Position numbers and translations under genes: made by a program. DNA of 64,000 nt from positions 111,867,501 through 111,931,500 of the forward strand of contig OX465601.1 of assembly GCA_950022295.1 (NCBI GenBank), given 5' to 3'. Positions 34,246 through 42,738 of the stretch are shown here, in pieces. The DNA comes from Bromus sterilis. Its lineage: Eukaryota > Streptophyta > Magnoliopsida > Poales > Poaceae. The notes under the pieces were generated by a model that made no database searches, was not told the DNA's origin, and worked only from the letters and a program-made list of their open reading frames with translations. Position 1 is the first letter of the stretch; the number at the start of each line of letters is the position of its first letter.

Positions 34246-35702
34246 GTTTGCACTAGTAAAATATTAAGAAATGCAACTACTTAATTAATTAGCACAATAA
34301 ATAAATGCAAATAATCTCATGTTAAGAAAAATAGCAAAGGTCATGCACGAATTCACGGAAAAATTCGGCATGACCTTTGCTCTTTTTCTTAACATGAGAG
34401 TGCCCCATTCTCAACCGAAACGGAAGTTAATCAACATTTTAGGAGAAAGGGGATAATAATTTGTACCTGCACAAAACAAATGCTTACATGTAGGCACAAC
34501 AATGCAAAAAAAATAGATATTCAAACAGTAGATGTTCAAGAAACATATACTTGAAAATGGATAAAAAATGAGCTTGACTAAAACAAATGGCAGCAAGCAA
34601 CAAAAATGTTTAATTCCCAACAGGAAGCCGACCAATTTTACTTCAAAAAATAGAGCTCCATCTAACTATCTCTCTGTTTCATTTGCTTGTAGTTTACACC
34701 ACCCCACTAACTACTCACAGTAATGATGAAAAAATATCCCTGTCCACCAGAAAGAATCAAAATCGCTAACCCTAGCAGCAGGAACAAGGATATTATGTGA
34801 CCATCAACAAAAATGTAGGGCCTTTGCACTTGACCCAAACTCAATCCACCAAATAAATTTGGGAAAGGAGGTACTACCAGAACATGTGGTGTAAAGGATT
34901 TCGCGTAGACGTGAATACAAAGCAGAAGTACACTAGTAGCCGTACCCAACACAAACCCAAACTCAACACTAGGACCTTAAAATTTGTTGCTTTAAAAACC
35001 ATCCTCCTTGTAGAATTAAGGACCTTAACCACAACATTTTCATATCAATGATCATGTACCCAACACCAATTGAATAACTAGTACTACAAATGATCATATC
35101 AATGATCATGTACCCAAACCCAAACTCAACAGTACCAAATCCTATCTGCTACTAATCTAGCTAGTACTACAAATGCTAGCCTAGGGCTTGACCAACTCCT
35201 CACCATCTAATTGGTGAGTTGAAAAATTGATGCCATGCGTGACTCTAATTGAATATGAAGTAGCATTGAGCAACAACAAATTTGCAACTCCTCCCCACAG
35301 AAATTTGCAACATTTAGAAACCATAGCCATGGGGACAGGGGAGCAGGGGGGTGGATGGAGATGGAGGGGGATTCGTTCTCACCTCGGGGGCGTCGGGGTG
35401 GCGGCTCCGGTGGCGGTGAGGCGGCGGCTCCGGTGACGATGGTGGCGCCCGGGGACGGCGGCGGCTGTGGATGGGGGTGCGGGGGCGGCTTCGGCGTCGC
35501 CTAGGTCGGGTGGCGCCCGGGGATGGCAGTGGCCGTGGATGGGGGCGCGTGGGCAGCTCCGGTGGCGGTGAGTGTAGCGGCCGAAGAGCAGGAGCGCGGC
35601 TAGGACTCCGGTGCCGGCGAGGTGCGGCGACGGCTGAGAGAGATGTCGAGTGGGGGGAATGAGTACTGTGCGGGTAGGGGAGGGGGTAGTTGGAATAGGC
35701 AA
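34246..35702 (-). other. Upstream region of the CACTA second gene
   Basis: No gene. The part 34357-34441 resembles the region just upstream of the transposase start (39828-39930), including GGAAAAATTCGGCATGACCT and CCGAAACGGAA. The stretch 35330-35640 is very GC-rich and gives Pro/Arg-rich frames on both strands, better read as promoter or 5' untranslated sequence. Confidence 0.6.
34316..34398. repeat. Near-perfect 31-bp hairpin upstream of the CACTA second gene
   Basis: The arm at 34316-34346 (CTCATGTTAAGAAAAATAGC onward) pairs with 34368-34398 with one mismatch around a loop of about 21 bases. It could fold into a small-RNA-like stem in RNA, or be a remnant of a tiny inverted-repeat insertion. 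Confidence 0.85.
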
Positions 35703-35876
35703 GTCTTAGGGGTGGCGCATATTGCAGAAATGCGCCACCAAGTAGATCCTTATGCGTGGCGCATTCCACCGAAATGCGCCACGCATAAGGAACCTCTTGG
35801 TGGCGCATTCTGGCAAAATGCGCCACCCCTAAGCACATTTAGTGGCGCATTTATGAAAGATGCGCCACCCATAAGA
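35703..35876. repeat. Internal subterminal-type repeat array of the CACTA element
   Basis: About four pairs of GTGGCGCA/TGCGCCAC lie midway in the element, between the two genes and upstream of the second one. They have the same unit structure as the arrays at the two ends. Confidence 0.9.
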
Positions 35877-36000
35877 GTTTTTTAATTTTTTTTATTAATT
35901 GGACTAGCTATCTATCTGGTTTTTTATCGCTGCTAGTTTTTTTATCGCTACTAAATATTTTTAAGGAGTTAGGCATGATGCTTCAATTGTGTATAAAAGT

Positions 36001-36069
36001 GGTCAAACTTTATTAAGATTGACTTTGACCAAATCTTATATGCGGAGTAAAAAGAAACGGAGGGAGTAC
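36001..36069. repeat. One end of a Stowaway-type MITE
   Basis: On the minus strand it begins TACTCCCTCCGTTTC, followed by the GGTCAAAGTCAA and GTTTGACCA core common in Triticeae Stowaway elements. The opposite terminus was not found, so it is a truncated copy inside the CACTA. Confidence 0.6.
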
Positions 36070-36268
36070 TTCGATTGTGATCATATCGATCCACGTACCA
36101 TGCCTTAACCGTGTCGTCGCCGAACCAATTCCACAAACACAAGGTGTAGCGGCATTTGGAAACATAAGATTGTGATCATCAATTACAAAGTGCATATTAA
36201 ATCCATGCATACACAAAGTGATCATGAATTACAAAATATTTTTCTTAAATTTGGAGCTAGCTATCTAG

Positions 36269-39200
36269 CTATCGTTTCCTCACGATCTTCTTCCGGCCCT
36301 TCTTTGTCGTGGTTGAATAATTTAGGCCCGGGACGCCTTCACTTTTCCTCTTGAATGGGAGGAGACCTTTCTTCGGTAGGGTTGTGGTGTATGTATCCTG
36401 AGCGGCGTAGTCATCCTCCATCTTCGGGTCGTCGTACTTGTCAAAGTCTTGCTCGTTGGCGACTCCATCCATTCCGATGATGTTTCTTTTGCCTCTCCTC
36501 ACTACAACGCGGCTCGGCTTTGATGGGTCGGTAATGAAGAAGCATTGGTCCACTTGGCTAGCCAGTACCCATGGCTCATTTTTCGCGGTGACGTTTGCGC
36601 CCGCAGACTTGGATTTGGCTTCGGGTATAACCATGGTGGTGAAGTACCGGTCTTCTTTTACGACGCTCTTGGCCCATCTCACACGGAACATCGGCACCTT
36701 CTCTCCACAGTAGTCGAGCTCCCATATCTCCTCGATCCTTCCATAGAATCTTTCCTTGACGTCATCGGTGTAGAATATCCCCGTTACCCCTGAGTTCTGG
36801 TAATCGCAGTTATTGTCCTTTTCCTCCGTGTAAAATGTGTAGCCGTTGATATCATACGCTTGATAGGTCATCAGGTTGCGTGCGGCACCCTGTGACAAGG
36901 TGAATATCATATTTTCGTCCTCGGAAGCGTTCCTTCGCGGGGGATTAGCACGAAGCTCGTCCCTAAACCAAGTCATGAAACCGGAGTTGTGCTCTTTGAT
37001 TAGCCGTGGATCTCGGTCCGTTATCTGCAGGCCATGGTCACTGTACTTCTTCCTGATTAAATCCTTGTGCTTTACTATCCAAGGATCGACCAGCTGGATG
37101 TGTTGTAGAGCGACTAGGCTTGCTCTTTCAAAGTCGATGTCTCGACCGTCAAAGTTGACATGCATTGCGCGGCTTCCCTCGTGATCACCACACCCATCGG
37201 TCCTGCCAAAGTGCTTGTTGACGGCCAGACCAACAGGGTTCTCGGTGTTGAGATAATTCGTGCAAAAAGAGATGCACTCTTCGGTTAGAAAGCCCTTCGC
37301 TATGCTTGCATCTGGACGGGACCTGTTACGAACGTATTTTTTGATGTGCCCATTCATCCTTTCCAACGGCATCATGCTGCGCAGAAACGCAGGCCCGAGT
37401 TGGACGATATCCTCCACGACGTGGATCAGCAGATGCACCATAATGTCGAAGAACGCGGGCGGGAAATAGATCTCAAGCTCGCATAGTATGAGCACGATCT
37501 CCTCCTGTAGCCTTTTGAGTTGCGTAGCGCAAATCGACTTCCGGGAGATGACGTCAAAAAAGTTGCAAAGGCCAAACAACGTTTTACGGACGTGCTCGTC
37601 CATTATCCCTCGCATCGCAACCGGGAGAATCTGCGTCATCAGCACGAAACAGTCGTGAGATTTCATCCCGCTGAAACGCTGCTTCGCCTCGTCTAGGTAT
37701 CTGCTTATCTTCCCCGCGTAGCCGTTCGGAAATTTTACTCCTATGAGGCAGTGGATAAACCGCTTGATCTCCTCCTCGCACAGAGTGAAGCATGCCGGGG
37801 GGCAGTGATCAATACCGGTCTTCTTCTTGGTCGTCATTTTTCGTTTGCGAGAGTTTTGCGTTTCCGTATCCTCTTCCTCCTCCGGCTCATCATCGTCGTC
37901 ACTAGGGGGGTGAAGTTCCCTTCTGATGCCCATAAATTTCAAGTCATTCCTTGCTTTTGGCCCGTCCTTGGTCTTCTCCGGCATGTTGAGCAGCGTGCCA
38001 AACAAGCTCTCGCACACGTTCTTTGTGATATGCATTAGATCAAGGCTATGAGGACTGCGGAGTAGACTCCAGTATTGCAAATCCCAGAAAACAGACCTCG
38101 CTTTCCATACCCTCATCAACGGTTGAGTCTTCTTTTTTATATTTCCCGGCGCGGGGCACTCTTTCCAAGTTTTCAGCAAGTTGTCGATTTCTTTGCCGCT
38201 CCTTCGAGCTGGGGGTGCTCGGAGCTCCTCGCTTCCATCGAACAGATGTCCCTGTTTTCTCCACGCGTGTTTCTTGGGAAGCCACCTCCGAGACCCCTGG
38301 AACACGGTTTTTGAAGATCCGGGATCTTTTGGTAGCTGGCGGTACGTTGTATTATCCATGCACCTAACGCATGCACAGAATCCTTGGACCACCTGCCCTG
38401 AGAAATATCTGTATCCGAGATAGTCGTGCACCGTCGTGATCACCGCAGCTTTCATTGGGAAATATTCTTTTGCCGCGGCGTCCCACGTATTCACTCCGTC
38501 TTTCCATAACGTTTCTAGCTCCTCTTTCAACAGCTGCAGATATAGATTGAGGTCCGTACCTGGTTGTTTCGGCCCTTGAACTAGCATACACATTGGTATG
38601 TACTTTTTCTTCATGCACTTCCAGGGGGGAAGGTTGTATATGCATACAAACACGGGCCAGGTACTGTGTGTGCTGCTCTGGCCGCCAAACGGATTGACTC
38701 CATCGGCGCTCACACCAATCCTGAGGTTCCTTGGTTCTTTCCCAAAATCTGGGTATTCGAGGTCCAACGCAGTCCATTGGCTACCATCTGAAGGGTGCCT
38801 CAGCATGTCCTCCTTTTCCGGATCCGGGTTCGGGTCATCCTCTTTTAGCTTCTTTCTATCCGCGTGCCAGGTCATGAGCTTTGCTTCCTCGGGATCTACG
38901 AAATACCTCTGCAGACGAGGAGTGATCGGAAAGTACCATACCACTTTTCTAGGAACTTTCTTCCCTCTCTTGTATCGACTAACACCGCACACCGAACATG
39001 TGGTTTTATCTTCGTCCTCACCCCGATAGATCATGCAATCATTTATGCAGACGTGGTATTTAACGTGCGGAAGATCGAGAGGGCAAAGGACTTTCTTGGC
39101 CTCAGCGATACTAGTTGGGCACGTGTTTCCCTTCGGAAGACGATCGTGCCAGAATGCCATGTTATCATCGAAGCTTTCGTCGGTCCATTTGTGTTTTGCC

Positions 39201-39772
39201 TTCATCTCCATAGCCCCAAGTGTTACATTCAAGCGGGTATCCTCGTCGTTGCATCCTTCGTACAACTTCATAATCGCGTCTTTCTCGAGTTGCGCCATCT
39301 TGGCTTTCTCTCTAGCTGCACCTCTTGCGTTCAACGCCTCTTTGACAAGCAGCTCTTGAACATGAGGGTCCCGCACCCAGCTTGAATCATCATGTCCGAC
39401 ATCTTGATCTTCATGTCCGGCATCTTGATCTACATGATCCGCTTCGGCATCTTCTTCATGATCATGTACGGGATGCTCTTCGTCATCTCGCCCGCTGCTG
39501 TTTTCTGGTTGCCCTTCCTCATTTACTGGCGCCCCACCATTGACGTCCTCCTCCTCACCAGCTTCATCACTTATCCATCGTGTGTAGCCATCCATCAAAC
39601 CATTACGCTTCAGGTGTCTTTGCAATATTCCGGAATCAGGCTCGGTCACGCACTGCAGTTTGCATCTCCGACACGGACATCTTATATCCGACCTATTATT
39701 CCTTAGCATGTCGTTTGTCGCACATTGCATCCACCTAGCCACGGTGATATCGCTCAGCATCTCGCGGACCAT
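36269..39772 (-). CDS. CACTA transposase, TNP2/Transposase_21 type
   Basis: A 1167-residue single uninterrupted frame. Residues 1-70 form the Transpos_assoc module with a Cys cluster (CPCRRCKLQC, 32-41). Residues 70-135 are acidic. Residues 236-263 hold Cys pairs (CINDC, CSVC). The transposase core spans about 330-600, with acidic residues in VSADGVNPFG (D357), VHDYLGYRYFSG (D450) and SLDLMHITKNV (D579) as candidates for the catalytic set. A DUF4218-like region lies about 660-845 (FPPAFFDIMVHLLIH, LERMNGHIKKYVRN). DUF4216 lies near 970-1050 (GIFYTDDVKERFYGRIEEIWELDY). A basic tail (TTKKGRKKIVRKR) is a likely nuclear signal. The protein binds and cuts the CACTA ends. Known relatives usually have introns, so a complete single frame may reflect a first exon at another site or a truly intronless version. 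The start chosen is the first ATG, about 880 bp inside the right end. Confidence 0.9.
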   Translation of the reverse strand: MVREMLSDITVARWMQCATNDMLRNNRSDIRCPCRRCKLQCVTEPDSGILQRHLKRNGLMDGYTRWISDEAGEEEDVNGGAPVNEEGQPENSSGRDDEEHPVHDHEEDAEADHVDQDAGHEDQDVGHDDSSWVRDPHVQELLVKEALNARGAAREKAKMAQLEKDAIMKLYEGCNDEDTRLNVTLGAMEMKAKHKWTDESFDDNMAFWHDRLPKGNTCPTSIAEAKKVLCPLDLPHVKYHVCINDCMIYRGEDEDKTTCSVCGVSRYKRGKKVPRKVVWYFPITPRLQRYFVDPEEAKLMTWHADRKKLKEDDPNPDPEKEDMLRHPSDGSQWTALDLEYPDFGKEPRNLRIGVSADGVNPFGGQSSTHSTWPVFVCIYNLPPWKCMKKKYIPMCMLVQGPKQPGTDLNLYLQLLKEELETLWKDGVNTWDAAAKEYFPMKAAVITTVHDYLGYRYFSGQVVQGFCACVRCMDNTTYRQLPKDPGSSKTVFQGSRRWLPKKHAWRKQGHLFDGSEELRAPPARRSGKEIDNLLKTWKECPAPGNIKKKTQPLMRVWKARSVFWDLQYWSLLRSPHSLDLMHITKNVCESLFGTLLNMPEKTKDGPKARNDLKFMGIRRELHPPSDDDDEPEEEEDTETQNSRKRKMTTKKKTGIDHCPPACFTLCEEEIKRFIHCLIGVKFPNGYAGKISRYLDEAKQRFSGMKSHDCFVLMTQILPVAMRGIMDEHVRKTLFGLCNFFDVISRKSICATQLKRLQEEIVLILCELEIYFPPAFFDIMVHLLIHVVEDIVQLGPAFLRSMMPLERMNGHIKKYVRNRSRPDASIAKGFLTEECISFCTNYLNTENPVGLAVNKHFGRTDGCGDHEGSRAMHVNFDGRDIDFERASLVALQHIQLVDPWIVKHKDLIRKKYSDHGLQITDRDPRLIKEHNSGFMTWFRDELRANPPRRNASEDENMIFTLSQGAARNLMTYQAYDINGYTFYTEEKDNNCDYQNSGVTGIFYTDDVKERFYGRIEEIWELDYCGEKVPMFRVRWAKSVVKEDRYFTTMVIPEAKSKSAGANVTAKNEPWVLASQVDQCFFITDPSKPSRVVVRRGKRNIIGMDGVANEQDFDKYDDPKMEDDYAAQDTYTTTLPKKGLLPFKRKSEGVPGLNYSTTTKKGRKKIVRKR

Positions 39773-40296
39773 GGTCGATCACCTGCGTGCACGGAGAGAG
39801 CAACACAATTATATATCACAGTCGTCGCCGGAAAAATTCGGCATGACCTTCCCTAATAATGCATGGGAGCATGCGGAGAGTGCGCTAGAAATTTGCCGAA
39901 ACGGAAATGAATCGACATTTCGGCAAAACATTTGCCACTCAAGATACACATATACATCAAACCACCATAAGCTTCACATATACATCAAACCACCACAAGC
40001 TTCACATATACATCAAACCCAAGCTTCACATATACAACAAACCCCAAGCTAATAAATGCAAGTATATGGGTCATAAATGGAACAAAAGAGTTTGGGAGGA
40101 GGTCCACTTACTTCAATATGAAACAAAATAGATGTAATGCCAAGTATCGATGCATAAATGGAAGAAATGAGGTGGGGAGGAGGAGAAAACCGAATAGATC
40201 TAGGGTGAGAAGAGTGGATCTAGTTTGAGAATTGTGTGGAGTGAATGAGAGGTGGTAGGTGGGGTGGAGTAGATAAGGGCAGCTCTAGGCATTTAG
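39773..40296 (-). promoter_or_regulatory. 5' leader and promoter region of the CACTA transposase
   Basis: It holds CGGAAAAATTCGGCATGACC (39828-39847), shared with the second gene. Near 39955-40020 is a small tandem repeat of CTTCACATATACATCAAACC in three or four copies. No TATA box is clear. Confidence 0.55.
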
Positions 40297-40620
40297 TGGC
40301 GCATATAGGAAGTCAGTGGTGGCGCATCTGTGAAATGCGCCACCCCTAAGCTCTTATGGGTGGCGCATCTACAGAATGCGCCACCCCTAAGCTCTTAGGG
40401 GTGGCGCATTCTGTAGATGAGCCACCCATAAGGTTCTTAGGGGTGGCGCATATTATTATATGCGCCACGTATAAGGTCATCCAGGCTGGCCCACTCTTAG
40501 GGGTGGCGCACTGGAAAAATATGCGCCACCCATAAAGTCTTATGGGTGGCGCATTATTTTCCAGTGCGCCACCCATAACAGATGGTGGCGCATGGCTTTC
40601 TATATGCGCCACTAATAAGC
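40297..40620. repeat. CACTA subterminal repeat array, 5' end of the element
   Basis: At least six inverted pairs of GTGGCGCA and TGCGCCAC with CTTAGGGG/CCCCTAAG spacers. It is longer than the array at the other end. Confidence 0.92.
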
Positions 40621-40637
40621 TTTCCATGTATAGCTAT

Positions 40638-40650
40638 TTCCCTAGTAGTG
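40638..40650 (-). repeat. CACTA terminal inverted repeat, right
   Basis: TTCCCTAGTAGTG is the reverse complement of the left terminus and is followed by the TAC duplication. Confidence 0.95.
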
Positions 40651-40653
40651 TAC

Positions 40654-41783
40654 GCCAAAATAAGTAGACCGAAATCCATCTGCATCTACTACTAATCATC
40701 CACCTTGAGATATCTATCCAGAACATCTCGCTGGTATTAAGTTGCGAGCCCCACCCAAAGTGTAAACCCAAAGCAACAGACAACTGCATTAAAAAGAACT
40801 TTGCGTAAAGTAAACAATCCTTGCAACCGCGGTTACAAGCACCGTTGTTTTCCCCTTGTGGCCACAGCACATCCCCTAGACTCATGTTTATCTCACTCAA
40901 GCGTGTCATCAGGGGGCATGTACCCACAATCGAGCATAACGTTCCCTCTTGGAGTCACTACCTACCACTTGGCCAAAGCAATAAACAACAATGGAGAACA
41001 TGCAAGAATTACTTAGGAACGAAAATATAAGAGATCAAAACCAAATATACTACTCTATCATGATCTGAACATAATCTCATAATCCATCAGATCCCATCAA
41101 ACTCAGCATAGCAACAGCAGAAAGATTACATATGTGCCTCGATCATGTAGGGAAGCTCACGAGGTCTAAACCATGAAGAACAAAGAGGGGAGGAGAACAT
41201 CACATAGCTAATGATCACGGACCCATGGTCCAAAGGAAACTACTCACGGCACATCCGGGAAGCGTCCATGATGGAGGAGAAGCTCCTGGAGGTCGATCCT
41301 CCCTCCGGTAGGGTGCCGGGAAGGGTCCTGACGGTGCTCCCGATCTTGGAAGCGCGGTGGCGGCGGAAAAAAGGCGAGATCGTGAAAAAGGGTTCTGTCT
41401 TCGAAGGTTTCCCGTGACGGAGATTAAATAGGAGAAGGGGCAGCCAGGGGTCCAGGCGCCCCCTGGCGCGGCCAGGCCCCTGGTTGTGCCAGGTGGACGC
41501 TTGGGCACCTGGTGGTGCCCCCTGGCCCTCCTTTGGGGCTCTGGAAGCTTCCGGTACGCTGATTTTTTATCTGATTTTTCCCAGATTATTGGAGTACTTT
41601 TTATATAGGGGGAAACTGAAATAGAAAAATAGCAGAAAACAGAAACCGGCATTGGGGTGCACTGAGTTAATAGGTTAGTCCAAATATGATCAAAAGTGTA
41701 TGAAAGTGTATATAGATCATAGCAATATCACACAAAACATGCATGGAGCGAGCATAAATTATCGATACGTTTGGGACGTATCA
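40654..41783 (-). repeat. 5' LTR of the minus Gypsy, part right of the CACTA
   Basis: On the minus strand the LTR starts at 41783 with TGATACGTCCCAAACGTATC. It runs through a GC-rich block and a TATTTAATC box (about 41423-41431) to the CACTA site, and resumes at 29813. Together the two parts give about 1.63 kb, matching the sister LTRs. It interrupts the Gypsy pol that resumes at 41784. Confidence 0.88.
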
Positions 41784-42738
41784 ATTATCCGCCACCGGAT
41801 TGTCTGCTCCTTTCCTATGAACAATCTGCAAGTCAAATTCTTGAAGGAGTACCCACCTGATAAGCCTTGGTTTGGCATCCTTCTTCTCCATAAGATACTT
41901 AAGGGCGGCATGGTCAGTATGAATAATAACTTTAGAATCAACAATATACTGCCTAAACTTATCACAAGAAAACACTACTACTAAGAATTCCTTCTCAGTA
42001 GTAGCATAATTCTTTTGAGCACTAAAAAGGGTTTTGCTAGCATAATGTATAACATTCAACTTCTTATCAACCCTTTGTCCTAAAACAGCTCCAACAACAA
42101 AATCACTAGCATCACACATAATTTCAAAGGGAAATTTCCAATTAGGTGGTTGTACTATAGGAGCGGTTATTAAAGCTTTCTTAAGAACTTCTAAGGCTTC
42201 CTTACAATCTTCATCAAATACAAAAGGAACATCCTTCTGGAGAAGATTAGTGAGGGGTCTCGAAGTCTTAGAAAAGTCTTTAATAAATCTTCTATAGAAA
42301 CCAGCATGACCAAGAAAACTACGAATAACTTTGATGCCCCTTGGATAGGACATCCTTTCAATAGCTTCAATCTTCGCCTTGTACACTTCAGTTCCCCTCT
42401 CGGAAATCTTGTGACCAAGGACGATCCCTTCGTTAACCATGAAGTGACACTTTTCCCGATTTAGAACTAAATTTGTATCCTCGCATCTCTGCAAAACTTT
42501 ATTATGATTGTGGAGACAGTGGTCAAAGGAAGTTCCATAGATGGAGAAGTCGCCCATGAAGACTTCCATAATCTCCTCACAGAAACCATGAAAAATAGCA
42601 GACATGCATCTCTGAAAAGTAACAGGGGCATTACATAAACCAAAAGGCATACGCCTATAATCATAAGTACCGTAAGGACATGTGAAAGTGGTCTTCTCTT
42701 GATCGGCAGTATTGAGATGAATTTGAGAGAAGCCAGAG
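41784..42738 (-). pseudogene. Gypsy pol, RT (C-terminal part) and RNase H, split
   Basis: On the minus strand the frame runs from the solo-LTR junction through MPFGLCNAPVTFQ (RT), EVFMGDFSIYG, GHKISERGTEV, LTNLLQKDVPF and the RNase H domain (IMCDASDFVVGAVLG, IHTDHAALKYL) to VHRKGADNPVAD, where the minus Gypsy inserted. The RT active site reads F-M-G-D instead of F-M-D-D, so a catalytic Asp is lost. The integrase would be left of the window. Confidence 0.88.

Larger units (their letters stand above)
29814..40650 (-). mobile_element. CACTA (En/Spm, Caspar-like) DNA transposon, TSD TAC
   Basis: Both ends are CACTACTAGGGAA inverted repeats (29814-29826, and 40638-40650 reversed). The 3-bp duplication TAC lies at 29811-29813 and 40651-40653. 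Subterminal arrays of GTGGCGCA/TGCGCCAC lie inside both ends. Two minus-strand genes are present: a TNP2-like transposase (36269-39772) and a multi-exon second gene (30517-34245). Length is 10,837 bp. The transposase is uninterrupted while the second gene has a frameshift. It is inserted in the 5' LTR of the minus Gypsy. Confidence 0.95.

Noticed and set aside
35314..35838. Pro/Arg/His-rich minus-strand frames in the CACTA
   Set aside because: The region is a GC-rich probable promoter or leader, all frames are compositionally biased, and the frame runs into the subterminal repeats.
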